NCBI GenBank assembly: GCA_964406575.1
Contig: CAYOSH010000005.1
Span: 102,359-166,358 of the forward strand
DNA length: 64,000 nt
From: WTAW01 sp964406575
GTDB taxonomy: Bacteria; Acidobacteriota; Aminicenantia; Aminicenantales; Aminicenantaceae
Direction: 5' to 3'
In this document: positions 26,836 through 35,373 of the stretch, piece after piece
Layout of the letters: every line of letters starts with the position of its first letter
Numbering within the stretch: the first letter of the stretch is position 1
Notes under the pieces: model-generated
Database searches by the model: none
Told to the model about the DNA's origin: nothing
Seen by the model: only the letters and a program-made list of their open reading frames with translations
Translations under genes and position numbers: made by a program

Positions 26836-28503
26836 CTAGCGCAAGGTTCCTTCGTAGCAGGCGGTGAGCTGCCTCTTTCGCACATCTTCTGGAGTGTAAG
26901 AGGGTAAGAGAACGGGTGCAACTCTATCCGTTTTTATGCGTGCGTCTCTCAATTCTTTCTCGTATTTATCGACATGCTCCAAGGTCAATTTGCCGATTTT
27001 GGCCTTTTTGATGTAGTCTGTAGCGTATTTTCCAGCCCTGCGACCGAACACATTGTAATCCAGGACCGAATTTCCCATGAGCCGGTTGCGGCCGTGTACA
27101 CCGCCCGATGCTTCGCCCGCCACAAAAAGACCCCGTATGTTGGTCTCGGTTTTTTCGTTGATCTCGATGCCCCCATTCTGGTAATGGAGAGAGGGATAAA
27201 CGAGCATCGGTTCTTTTGTGATGTCGATCCCGTACCGGATGAATTGGCGGTGCATGGCGGGGAATTGTTTATTGATATAGCCTTCTCCCTGGAGCATCTC
27301 GATAAGCGGAGAGTCCAGCCAGATCCCGACGCGGCCGCTGGGTGTTTTGATACCGTTCTTCCGCTCGAGGCATTCCCTGATGAAAGCTGAGCTTTCCACA
27401 TCTCGAGGCTCTCTCGGGAAAACGAAAAGCTCGCCGTATTTGTTGATGGGTTGTCCTCCCGCGCCCCTGATCTTTTCGGTGATGAGAAATCCTGCGATCT
27501 GCTCAGGGAAAACAGACCCTGTGGGATGGTATTGAACGGAATCCATGTAGAGGAGTCTGGCCCCTGCTTTATACGCCATGACAAGTCCATCTCCGGTGGC
27601 GCCATAATGGTTGGTGGTGTCAAACCCTCTGATATGAAGGCGGCCGTATCCGCCGGTTGCGATAATCGTCGCTTTGGCTTTGACTGTGAAATACTCTTCA
27701 GTCTCTAGATTGTAGAGAACACCTCCTGCGCATTGGCCCTTGTGATCCAGGATCAACTCGATGATCGGCATGAACTCCAATACAGTTATCTCCTCCGGGT
27801 GATTTCTTACCTCATCCATCAGTGTCCGTAGAATAATGGCTCCCGTGTAGTCGCGGCATGAGAGCATCCTCTTCCTTGATGTGCCGCCACCGTGAAGGAC
27901 CTGCAGAGTGCCGTCCTCAGCCTTGTCCCAGACAACACCCAGATCTTCGAGCCACTTCACGACTTCCGGGCCGTCTTCGGTCAAGGCTCTAACGAGTTCC
28001 GGTTTGTTGTCAAAATGTCCGCCACCGATCGCATCCAGATAGTGTCTGGTAGGGGGGTCCTGCGGAGTGACAGCGGCTTGCATGCCTCCTTGGGACATCA
28101 TGGAGTTGGCATCTCCCAGACGGAGTTTGGTGGAAATTATGGATTTGGCCCCCATTTGTTGGGCAATGATGGCCGCTGCACACCCACCCCCACCACCGCC
28201 TATGATCAGAATGTCGGTTTCGTAATCTGGGGTGGACAGGTCAAAGAGCTTGGATGTGATCCTGGAGTGGGACTCCAGTATGTCCGCAACTTCTGTGGTG
28301 AGCAGCTCCCCTTTGTTAGGGCCTATCCTGATTTTGCGCCTAGATTCGGCCTTATAATCAGGATGAAACTTGTTGAGCACATCCTCCCTTTCCTCAGCGT
28401 TCATGGGGGGGAAGACAGCTTTCCCTGATTTGGCCAGCTCGAATCGCTTGTTTCGGGATTGGGTGACTTTTTGCAGTGATTCACTCATATAATCTGGATA
28501 CAT
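26836..28503 (-). CDS. Soluble fumarate reductase/succinate dehydrogenase-like flavoprotein
   Basis: 555 residues. The FAD dinucleotide motif IIGGGGGGCAAA lies at about 100-111. The substrate-site residues of FrdA/SdhA/NadB are present: QYHPTG, catalytic Arg in TEKIRGAGG, and the GGVHGRNRLMGNS His/Arg pair. At the place where membrane FrdA carries a His that binds FAD covalently the sequence reads NSMMSQGG, so FAD should be non-covalent, as in archaeal thiol:fumarate reductase or aspartate oxidase. Last gene of the 13-gene operon, 21 bp after its iron-sulfur partner; ribosome site AAGGAG before ATG 28503. No membrane anchor genes are present. Fumarate reduction is the best guess; aspartate oxidase or another acid is possible. 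Confidence 0.8.
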   Translation of the reverse strand: MYPDYMSESLQKVTQSRNKRFELAKSGKAVFPPMNAEEREDVLNKFHPDYKAESRRKIRIGPNKGELLTTEVADILESHSRITSKLFDLSTPDYETDILIIGGGGGGCAAAIIAQQMGAKSIISTKLRLGDANSMMSQGGMQAAVTPQDPPTRHYLDAIGGGHFDNKPELVRALTEDGPEVVKWLEDLGVVWDKAEDGTLQVLHGGGTSRKRMLSCRDYTGAIILRTLMDEVRNHPEEITVLEFMPIIELILDHKGQCAGGVLYNLETEEYFTVKAKATIIATGGYGRLHIRGFDTTNHYGATGDGLVMAYKAGARLLYMDSVQYHPTGSVFPEQIAGFLITEKIRGAGGQPINKYGELFVFPREPRDVESSAFIRECLERKNGIKTPSGRVGIWLDSPLIEMLQGEGYINKQFPAMHRQFIRYGIDITKEPMLVYPSLHYQNGGIEINEKTETNIRGLFVAGEASGGVHGRNRLMGNSVLDYNVFGRRAGKYATDYIKKAKIGKLTLEHVDKYEKELRDARIKTDRVAPVLLPSYTPEDVRKRQLTACYEGTLR

Positions 28504-28524
28504 CGGACACTCCTTTCTATATTC

Positions 28525-29268
28525 CTACTCCGTATCTCTTTCATAATATTTTTTCTTTAGATCCTTTTTGTTTGTCTTCATCAGCTCTTTATACTCTTTT
28601 GCGTATTTGTTGCGTTTCATTTCGCCGAGCCTTTTTTCCAGCGCTTTGCTCTTTGTGCTTAAATATTTTCCGTAGAGCCTCCTGGCCAGAAGGCCCACAT
28701 TGTACTGGACGATCTCTGCCGGGCATCGGATCGCGCACATCCCACAGGAAATGCAGTCGAAGGAGAGGTCCATGACTGTGGCGATGTCACCTCTCATCGC
28801 AGCTTGGATGTAGTCCATGACCTCCAGATCCTGGGGGCAGGACTTCGTGCATGTGTTGCAGGCGACACAGCGAAAAACTTCAGGATAGAGCATTTGGATG
28901 GTTTCCACATTGGGTTTGATCTTATCGATGTCATAGATCGCTTTCTGGCCCGGAAAACTGGGGAGCTGTGCCAGCCACATCCCATCCTTGACAAGAGTTG
29001 TGCAGGCAAGGCCGGTGTAGATCTTGTAATCTCCCGGCAACCGATAAACAGTCGCACACGCACCGCAGAAACCCTCGCGGCAGCCTGCTCCTCTTTTGAG
29101 TTGATACCCAGCATATTCGATCGCTCCCATAATGGTCGCCTCTGCGGGGACTTTGTGGGCTTTTCCCATAATAAAGACTGTTGCCATGAGTTCTTGAGAA
29201 GTTCCTTTTTTAGTCTTTTTCTTTTTGGGGGCTGCGGGCTTCTTTTTAGCTGTTTTCTTTGTTGCCAT
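28525..29268 (-). CDS. Iron-sulfur subunit, FrdB/TfrB-like, with lysine-rich N terminus
   Basis: 247 residues. A 27-residue Lys/Ala/Pro tail (11 Lys) comes first, then a [2Fe-2S] ferredoxin fold (CREGFCGACA), then two [4Fe-4S] motifs (CVACNTCTKSCP and CISCGMCAIRCP). It should pass electrons between the flavoprotein at 26836-28503 and the Flx/Hdr proteins. The first ATG is preferred because AAGGAG lies 8 nt before it, while the second ATG (codon 28) has no good site. 15 bp after flxA. Unlike archaeal TfrB as I recall it, it carries no HdrB-like cysteine domains; those are supplied by the separate HdrB. Confidence 0.85.
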   Translation of the reverse strand: MATKKTAKKKPAAPKKKKTKKGTSQELMATVFIMGKAHKVPAEATIMGAIEYAGYQLKRGAGCREGFCGACATVYRLPGDYKIYTGLACTTLVKDGMWLAQLPSFPGQKAIYDIDKIKPNVETIQMLYPEVFRCVACNTCTKSCPQDLEVMDYIQAAMRGDIATVMDLSFDCISCGMCAIRCPAEIVQYNVGLLARRLYGKYLSTKSKALEKRLGEMKRNKYAKEYKELMKTNKKDLKKKYYERDTE

Positions 29269-29283
29269 CTTGCTGTCTCCTTC

Positions 29284-30111
29284 TTAATATTCTTGAGGCA
29301 ATTCTTTCAGTTCGGCCCAGGAATAGACTGGACCATCTTTACAGACATAGTGCATGCCGATGTTGCATCTTCCGCATATACCAATGCCGCATTTCATCTT
29401 GTTCTCAACCGTGGTGTATATTTGTTCGTCTTTAAACCCCAAATCGCCCAAGGCTTGTATGACGAATTTGATCATGATGGGAGGACCGCAGGTGATCGCG
29501 ATCGCATTTTTCTGCGACGGTTTCTTGTCGGTCACATTTTGCGGGACAAATCCGACGAACTCTTTCCATCCCTCTTCTTCCACGTCCACAGAGAGATGGA
29601 CGGTCATCTCCTTCCGGAGTTCCTCCAATTCTTCCTTAAAAACGATGTCTTTGGACGTTCGTGCACCATAAATCAGCATCAGATTGCCATAGTCTTTTTT
29701 CCGCCCCAACGCTGTTTGCAGAACCGACCAGATCGGAGCGAGGCCGATGCCTCCGCCAATAAAGATGAGGTTTTTGCCCTTCCACGCATCGACCGGAAAA
29801 CCATTGCCATATGGACCTCTGATCCCGATGATATCCCCCTCCTGCGTGTCGTGGAGTGCTGTGGTCACTCGCCCCGTTTTGAGAATGCTGAACTGGAGAT
29901 AATCCTGTACAAGGGGGGAGGACGAAATGGAGATCATACATTCGCCTTTTCCGAAAACAGACAGCATTGCACACTGGCCACAATCATGGGCAAATTTTGT
30001 CTCCGTCAGGAACTGAGTCCGGAATGTTTTTATGGGCCTGGCGCCTCCGACTTCTTCTTTGATGTTGATTATCTTGGCAAGTTTTGGGATATAGACATTT
30101 GTATCATCCAT
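29284..30111 (-). CDS. flxA: FAD/NAD(P)-binding electron-input subunit, FlxA-like
   Basis: 275 residues of the ferredoxin-reductase/PyrK-hydrogenase gamma superfamily. The FAD domain is at about 10-105 (RGPYGNGFP closes it), the NAD(P) domain starts at LIFIGGGIGLAP, and a C-terminal [2Fe-2S] cluster is bound by Cys in KCGIGICGRC and a later Cys. In the FlxABCD-HdrABC complexes of anaerobes this subunit takes electrons from NADH. It overlaps flxB by 8 nt. NADH as donor is inferred from the family. Confidence 0.85.
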   Translation of the reverse strand: MDDTNVYIPKLAKIINIKEEVGGARPIKTFRTQFLTETKFAHDCGQCAMLSVFGKGECMISISSSPLVQDYLQFSILKTGRVTTALHDTQEGDIIGIRGPYGNGFPVDAWKGKNLIFIGGGIGLAPIWSVLQTALGRKKDYGNLMLIYGARTSKDIVFKEELEELRKEMTVHLSVDVEEEGWKEFVGFVPQNVTDKKPSQKNAIAITCGPPIMIKFVIQALGDLGFKDEQIYTTVENKMKCGIGICGRCNIGMHYVCKDGPVYSWAELKELPQEY

Positions 30112-31141
30112 AGTCTCTCACCTTATTGAGTACTTCTATGATATCGATTCCCACTGGGCATTTTGAAACACAGCGGCCGCAACCCGTGCACTGGTAATGA
30201 TCATAACGCTCCACAAAATACTGATATTTGTGCATAATCCTCTGTCTGAGCCGGGAAGCTTTATCGGGCCTGGGATTGTGTCCGGAAGAATGCATAGTGA
30301 AATCGGGGAACTGACAGTTATCCCATGTTCGGATCCTGTATCCCTTGAACGGGGAAACGGACGTGACTTCATCGGATATGTCGAAACAATGACACGTGGG
30401 ACAAAGGTATGTGCATATGCCACACCGTAAACAGCTCATGGATTCGTCATCCCAAAGGGGAGATTCGAACATCTCTTTGAGTTTGGGCGGGATCTTGGCA
30501 ACATCCTTGATTTCTCTTTTCAGTTTTTTCTCTGCGTCCGTGTGTATTTTGGTCAACTCTTTTTTATCGTTGGCCTTTGGAGCAGTAAATAATGCTTTTC
30601 CCAGATCTATGAGCGTGTCTCCTTTTTTGGTCAGTGATCGAACAAAATAGCGGTCTCCCAAGTCCGTTAACAGGATATCAAAACCCTCCTCGGAATGGGG
30701 GGACCCATCGACAGAGGTGCAGAAGCAATTGGGAGAAGGGGGAGTATTACAGGAGAGTCCGATGATCACAGTCTGATTCCTTCTCTTCAAATAGTACACG
30801 TCCTTAGAATCGCCGTCGAAGACCATATCTGTTAAAGTCAAAGCTTTGGCATCACACGGCCTCACACCAAAGATGACGACGGGTTTTTCTTCAGGAAGGA
30901 CCTCTTTGATCTCTGGCGTATCTTCATCTGAGCGTCCGAATTCCAAAAAAACCTCTCTCTGGGGATTGATGATCTTTTTGGGAGCCTGCACGGTATTGGG
31001 AAAATCGAGATCTATGTCTCCTGCTTTGTTGATAACTTCATAACTCCAGGTCCCGTCATCCAAGATCGGAGCATATATCTTGTAGGCCTTGAGTTTTTCC
31101 GCCCATTCGGGGAAGGATTTTTTTGTCAGTATCTTTTCCAT
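30104..31141 (-). CDS. flxB: 4Fe-4S subunit, FlxB/sulfhydrogenase-beta-like
   Basis: 345 residues from ATG 31141, chosen because AGGTGA sits just upstream and the start follows flxC by 4 bp; an earlier ATG (31225) would run 80 nt into flxC. The N-terminal part is the HydB/AsrA-like fold (FGVRPCDAKAL, CNTPPSPNCFC). Two ferredoxin motifs follow, CLRCGICTYLCPTC and CTGCGRCVSKCP. It relays electrons between FlxA and the other iron-sulfur subunits. Confidence 0.85.
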   Translation of the reverse strand: MEKILTKKSFPEWAEKLKAYKIYAPILDDGTWSYEVINKAGDIDLDFPNTVQAPKKIINPQREVFLEFGRSDEDTPEIKEVLPEEKPVVIFGVRPCDAKALTLTDMVFDGDSKDVYYLKRRNQTVIIGLSCNTPPSPNCFCTSVDGSPHSEEGFDILLTDLGDRYFVRSLTKKGDTLIDLGKALFTAPKANDKKELTKIHTDAEKKLKREIKDVAKIPPKLKEMFESPLWDDESMSCLRCGICTYLCPTCHCFDISDEVTSVSPFKGYRIRTWDNCQFPDFTMHSSGHNPRPDKASRLRQRIMHKYQYFVERYDHYQCTGCGRCVSKCPVGIDIIEVLNKVRDYG

Positions 31142-31145
31142 TGTC

Positions 31146-32177
31146 TCACCTGATAAAATCTTCGGGATCCTCGTCTTTGAAACTTGAGACAAGAGAGGGT
31201 TTGCCCGGGTCAAACCCGACCTCATAATCGAAAAGGGTTTTGGCCTCCTTTTCCATTTTTTTGTTCAGGAATCGGATGGGAATATCCAGAGGGCAGACTC
31301 TCTCACACTCACCGCAATCTATACAGCGCCCGGCAAGGTGCATGGCTCGGGTCAGATGATAGATGATATTTTCTGAAAGGTTGGGTGATTTTTCGATCCA
31401 TTTGATCTTTTGAGCTTTTTCTTCAGCTGGGGTATCCGGCTCAACAGCGAAACTGATCGTATCCACCACGCATTCGTCGCAATAGCACATGGGGCAGGCG
31501 GAACGACAGGCATAGCAGCGTATGCATTTATCCAGCTGTTCCTTCCAGAACTCCCAGCGTTCCTTCTGGGAGAGATTCTCCATGTTTTCGACAGATTGGA
31601 ATGGTCGATCCGTTTTTCTCAGTGATTTATCTCCAAAAACAATGTCATATACAACGGGAAAATTGGCTTTGCATTCAATACATCGATCAGCGAGGAGCTC
31701 TTCGGCTTGGATTTTTTCCTGGCCGCTGTCTGTGGTGACGAGCCAGCTGCCATTGTCTTTGAAATCGACTTGAAGGGCTCTTCGACCCTTGAGCTTTTTA
31801 TTCAGTTTTTTTTCGTCAAGAACACCCGTTTTTTCACAAGATACACCCAAGAGATAGACATCCTCACGGTTGATGTATTTTTCTTGGAGGAGGACATTTA
31901 TGGCACGGCTGTCACAGCCTTTGACGATAATACCTATCGGCCTTTTGTCCGGATTTTTTTCCTTTTTTAATCGTTTTTTCTCGTCGACGATAAACTTGGT
32001 TAGATTATGCACACAAGCAGGATTCCAGATGAGGTTCTCGACATCGTCAGGATCTTTGATGAAGGCGGGAATGGGCCGAAAACCATTGGTTCCCCTTGTA
32101 TAACCGATGATGTATTTGACTTTGCCGCTTTTCAAAATCCCTGCAGCTTCTTGTCTGAGGTCTTCCAGTTTCACCAT
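31146..32177 (-). CDS. flxC: 4Fe-4S dicluster subunit, FlxC-like
   Basis: 343 residues. An N-terminal fold shared with F420-hydrogenase beta-like proteins (IIVKGCDSRAINVLLQ, LLGVSCEKTGV) is followed by cysteine motifs CIECKAN, CIRCYACRSACPMCYC and CIDCGECERVCP. It starts on the last base of the flxD stop codon region (1-nt overlap). Probable electron wire in the Flx-Hdr complex; its exact partner is not shown by sequence. Confidence 0.82.
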   Translation of the reverse strand: MVKLEDLRQEAAGILKSGKVKYIIGYTRGTNGFRPIPAFIKDPDDVENLIWNPACVHNLTKFIVDEKKRLKKEKNPDKRPIGIIVKGCDSRAINVLLQEKYINREDVYLLGVSCEKTGVLDEKKLNKKLKGRRALQVDFKDNGSWLVTTDSGQEKIQAEELLADRCIECKANFPVVYDIVFGDKSLRKTDRPFQSVENMENLSQKERWEFWKEQLDKCIRCYACRSACPMCYCDECVVDTISFAVEPDTPAEEKAQKIKWIEKSPNLSENIIYHLTRAMHLAGRCIDCGECERVCPLDIPIRFLNKKMEKEAKTLFDYEVGFDPGKPSLVSSFKDEDPEDFIR

Positions 32178-32599
32178 TACGGATTTCTCCTCAACTTTGT
32201 TTGGGGACCGAGGGGTTTGAGTTCTTTCACGAGGTCTTTGATGATCTCTGTGTATTTCACCCCTTCTGCAGCTGAAACCCAGGACATCTGGAAACGTTCG
32301 GGGTCGAGTCCGACGAACTCCAATAGCTCTTTCACCAGAGCAATGCGTCGGCGCGCGTAGAAATTTCCTTTGATATAGTGGCAGTCACCCGGATGGCAAC
32401 CGGAGACGAGCACTCCGTCAGCGCCTTTTTTAAAGGCCGATAAGATGTAGAGAGGGGACACACTGCCTGAACACATGACCTGGATGGGGATGACATTGGG
32501 AGGGTATTCCATCCGGGAAACGCCTGCGAGGTCGCTTCCAGCTGAAGAGCACCACTTGCAGAGAAAGGCGACGATTTTGGGTTCGAATTCTTCTGCCAT
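32177..32599 (-). CDS. flxD: MvhD-like [2Fe-2S] protein, FlxD
   Basis: 140 residues, the normal length of MvhD, the small protein that delivers electrons to HdrA. Conserved cysteines are in LCKWCSSAG, VMCSGSVSP and SGCHPGDCHY. It lies 2 bp after hdrA and overlaps flxC by 1 nt. Here the electrons should come from FlxABC, because no [NiFe] hydrogenase genes are present. Confidence 0.92.
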   Translation of the reverse strand: MAEEFEPKIVAFLCKWCSSAGSDLAGVSRMEYPPNVIPIQVMCSGSVSPLYILSAFKKGADGVLVSGCHPGDCHYIKGNFYARRRIALVKELLEFVGLDPERFQMSWVSAAEGVKYTEIIKDLVKELKPLGPQTKLRRNP

Positions 32600-32601
32600 T
32601 A

Positions 32602-34551
32602 TCAGCCTCCGAGACTTGCTGTGATCATTTCATTGACCTGAGCCGGGGTGAGGTTCTTAACCGCGATCGCTGCTCTCAAGCAGGTCGCCTGACACGTTCC
32701 GCAGCTTTCACACAACACTTCATTGACTTCTGCTTTCCCGTCTTTGAGGGAAATCGCCTCATAGGGGCAGACATCGACACACATTCCGCATCCCGTGCAG
32801 AGATGGAGGTTCACTTTGGCCACATTGGGCGAGTGAAAGAGTCGCTCCTGCGACAGGATGGCGATGGCTTTCGCCGCCGCTCCGCTTGCCTGCGCTACGA
32901 CTTCGGGAATGTCCTTGGGAGCTTGCGCTGCTCCTGCGAGGAACATTCCTGAAGTAACGCTCTCAACAGGCCTCAATTTGGGGTGAGCTTCGGCCAGGAA
33001 TCCATCCTTATCCACGGCGATTTTGAGTTTTTTCGCCAAATCCTGTGCCCCCACAGAGGGCCGCATGGCTGTAGCTAAAACGACCATATCTGCATCGATC
33101 TCTATGTCTTTGCCTGAAAGGGTGTCGACACCCCACACTTTGATCTTTCCTTTTTCTTCGAAGATTTTGGAGACTTTTCCACGAAGGTAAAGGACGCCGT
33201 CTTCCTCGACAGCTCTCTGGACAAATTCTTCGTACCCTTTGCCTCCGGACCTGATGTCGATGTAGAAAATGTAGGCTTGTCCGTCATGCACATGGTGTTT
33301 ATAGAGCATGGCATGTTTAGCGGTGTACATACAGCAGATCTTAGAACAGTAAGCACAATGGAGCTCGGGATCGCGAGAACCCGCACATTGGATGAACACC
33401 ACCTCTTTGGGTTCTTTGCGGTCGGATGGCCTCAGGATTTTCCCTTGAGTGGGTCCGGATGCCGATAAGAGTCTTTCGAACTGGAGTCCGTCCAGGACAT
33501 CCGGGTATTTGCCATATCCGTATTCAGCCAGGTTTTCCTTCTCATAGAGGTCGAATCCGGTGGCAACAACGATCGCTCCCACTTCTTCCTCGATGATCTC
33601 AGGTTTCATGTCGTAATCGATGGCTTCGGGTTCACACACGTCCGCGCATTTGCCACAGGCGATGGGAAGGAGACCAGGACAATTCTTGATATCGAGCGTG
33701 TATGTGGCCGGGATAGCTTGGGGGAAGGGGATGTAGATGGCACGGCGTCCGGTCAAACCGAGGTCGAATTCATTGGGAGCGACAACAGGGCAGACCTTTG
33801 TGCATTCGTCGCACAGTGTGCATTTATCCGGATCCACATAGGTAGGTTTTTTCAGGATCTTAACTTTAAAATTCCCAACATACCCGGAGATCTCTTGGAT
33901 TTCGCTGTAAGTCAGGAGTTTGATCTTGGGGTGTTTAGACACTTCCACCATCTTTGGTGTCAGGATACATTGGGAACAATCCAGAGTCGGGAAGGTTTCC
34001 GACAGCTGGATCATGTGGCCGCCAATGGAGGGGGACCTCTCAACGAGGACAACTTCATAGCCGCTGTTGGCCATGTCCAGAGATGCCTGGATACCGGCTA
34101 TCCCTCCTCCGATCACAAGGGCTCTTCGGGTCACGGGAATGCTGAAGGGTTCCAGGGATTCGTTGCCCTGGACTCTCTCCACTGCACTTCGAGTTATTTT
34201 AGTGGCTTTGTCCGTGGCCTTGTTCATGTCTTTATGGACCCAGCTGCACTGTTCGCGGATGTTGGCGATCTCACACTGGAATTCGTTGATACCCGCAGAT
34301 TTAGCGGCATTCCTGAATGTCGTCTCATGCAGTGTCGGAGAGCAGCAGGCCACGACCACTTTATCCAGTTTTTTCTCTTTAATGGCATCTATGATGAGGT
34401 TTTGTCCGGGATCAGAACACATGTAGACGTAATCCTCGGCGTGTTCAACGCTGGGATGTTTGGCAAGGTCTTTGGCCACTTTTTTGACATCCACTGTGCC
34501 CGCGATGTTTATGCCGCAATGGCAAACAAAAACACCTGTTTTTTTCTTCAT
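32602..34551 (-). CDS. hdrA: Heterodisulfide reductase subunit A, flavin bifurcating
   Basis: 649 residues. An N-terminal Cys domain (FVCHCGINIAGTV; ACCSP) leads into the FAD motif VIGGGIAG (about 147-153) with the HdrA signature HMIQLSETFPTLDCSQC. An inner [4Fe-4S] motif (C244-C254) follows. After the second flavin half (CAGSRD...CAYCSKICC) there is a C-terminal dicluster ferredoxin (CTGCGMCVDVCP and CESCGTCQATC). HdrA is the site of flavin-based electron bifurcation, splitting a pair between a high-potential acceptor via HdrBC and ferredoxin. AAGGA ribosome site 7 nt before the ATG. Preceded by 96 bp that hold a family B hairpin fragment. Confidence 0.95.
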   Translation of the reverse strand: MKKKTGVFVCHCGINIAGTVDVKKVAKDLAKHPSVEHAEDYVYMCSDPGQNLIIDAIKEKKLDKVVVACCSPTLHETTFRNAAKSAGINEFQCEIANIREQCSWVHKDMNKATDKATKITRSAVERVQGNESLEPFSIPVTRRALVIGGGIAGIQASLDMANSGYEVVLVERSPSIGGHMIQLSETFPTLDCSQCILTPKMVEVSKHPKIKLLTYSEIQEISGYVGNFKVKILKKPTYVDPDKCTLCDECTKVCPVVAPNEFDLGLTGRRAIYIPFPQAIPATYTLDIKNCPGLLPIACGKCADVCEPEAIDYDMKPEIIEEEVGAIVVATGFDLYEKENLAEYGYGKYPDVLDGLQFERLLSASGPTQGKILRPSDRKEPKEVVFIQCAGSRDPELHCAYCSKICCMYTAKHAMLYKHHVHDGQAYIFYIDIRSGGKGYEEFVQRAVEEDGVLYLRGKVSKIFEEKGKIKVWGVDTLSGKDIEIDADMVVLATAMRPSVGAQDLAKKLKIAVDKDGFLAEAHPKLRPVESVTSGMFLAGAAQAPKDIPEVVAQASGAAAKAIAILSQERLFHSPNVAKVNLHLCTGCGMCVDVCPYEAISLKDGKAEVNEVLCESCGTCQATCLRAAIAVKNLTPAQVNEMITASLGG

Positions 34552-34598
34552 TTTTTAATCCTTACGGTGTGTTTTTTGTTTTTTTTCATTTGAGTGTC

Positions 34599-34622
34599 AG
34601 CCCATTCGGGGAATGGACCATA
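34599..34622. repeat. Family B hairpin fragment inside the operon
   Basis: Read on the minus strand, GGTCCATTCCCCGAATGGGC repeats the core of the 18529-18590 element, with one arm shortened. It lies in the only gap of any size (96 bp) in the second half of the operon, between korC and hdrA, where a hairpin could affect mRNA processing. Confidence 0.55.
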
Positions 34623-34647
34623 CAATTTTTGTCTCATGTTTCCCGTT

Positions 34648-35373
34648 CTACTTTTTTTTTGGTTTTGTCTTGGTTTTTGGTTTTGTTTTAGCCTTTGGTT
34701 TTGCTTTGGGCGTTTCTTTGGTTTTTGCCGTTGTTTTAGGCTTTGCTTTGGCTGCTGATTTTGTTTTGGCTTGCGGTTTTGCTTTTGGCTTAGCCATAGG
34801 TTTTGCCTTTGTCGTTTTTTGTTTGGACTCTTCGAGGATCCGGAGACCGTACTCATAGCCTTTATCAAAGGCCCTGATGTTGAGGTCGAGGAATCTGTTT
34901 GGGACCAGTCCGGGAAGAGCCTTTTTCATGGCTTCAGGAGTGACGACTTTGGTGACCGCTGTGAAGAATCCCAGCATGACCAGATTGGCGATGATCCGGT
35001 TCCCCAATTCTTCGGCGAATCGTGTAGCGGGGATCGCAAACATTTTTATTTTTCCACGGAGAGGCTTTGATTTCACCAGATCCGTATCGATGATGAGGAT
35101 CCCATCATCACGAAGTTCTGGTTCGTACTTCTCGTAGGCTTCCTGAGACATGGAGATGAGGATCTGAGGCTGAGTGATATAGGGGTAAAGAACTCGCTCG
35201 TCAGATACAACGAGCTGTGAGCTGCAGGCGCTGCCCCGTGCTTCAGGTCCAAAACTCTGATTCATCGACGCGTTTAAATCGTCGTAGAGTGAAAGCGCTT
35301 TTCCGGAGATGAGTGCGCAGCGGATGATTCCCTGTCCTCCAAAACCCGAAAACCTGATTTCAGTCGTTGTCAT
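34648..35373 (-). CDS. korC: 2-oxoacid:ferredoxin oxidoreductase gamma subunit with lysine-rich tail
   Basis: 241 residues from ATG 35373 (GGGAG 9 nt upstream). Residues 1-183 are a complete gamma subunit (RFSGFGGQGII, ASMNQSFGPEARG, VLYPYITQP). Residues 184-241 are a tail of Lys, Ala, Pro and Thr with 25 lysines in 58, like histone H1 tails; it is not part of the family fold. The gene overlaps korB by 14 nt. The subunit helps CoA binding and the TPP radical in KorABCD. Substrate (2-oxoglutarate) is inferred from the four-subunit layout. Confidence 0.85.
   Translation of the reverse strand: MTTTEIRFSGFGGQGIIRCALISGKALSLYDDLNASMNQSFGPEARGSACSSQLVVSDERVLYPYITQPQILISMSQEAYEKYEPELRDDGILIIDTDLVKSKPLRGKIKMFAIPATRFAEELGNRIIANLVMLGFFTAVTKVVTPEAMKKALPGLVPNRFLDLNIRAFDKGYEYGLRILEESKQKTTKAKPMAKPKAKPQAKTKSAAKAKPKTTAKTKETPKAKPKAKTKPKTKTKPKKK

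Noticed and set aside
28804..30129. 441-codon plus-strand frame opposite flxA and the FrdB-like gene
   Set aside because: Antisense shadow; the minus-strand frames carry the cysteine motifs and overlaps of a real operon.
29284..32599. [NiFe] hydrogenase-linked Mvh-Hdr complex
   Set aside because: No hydrogenase large or small subunit is present; FlxA with FAD and NAD(P) domains takes that place.
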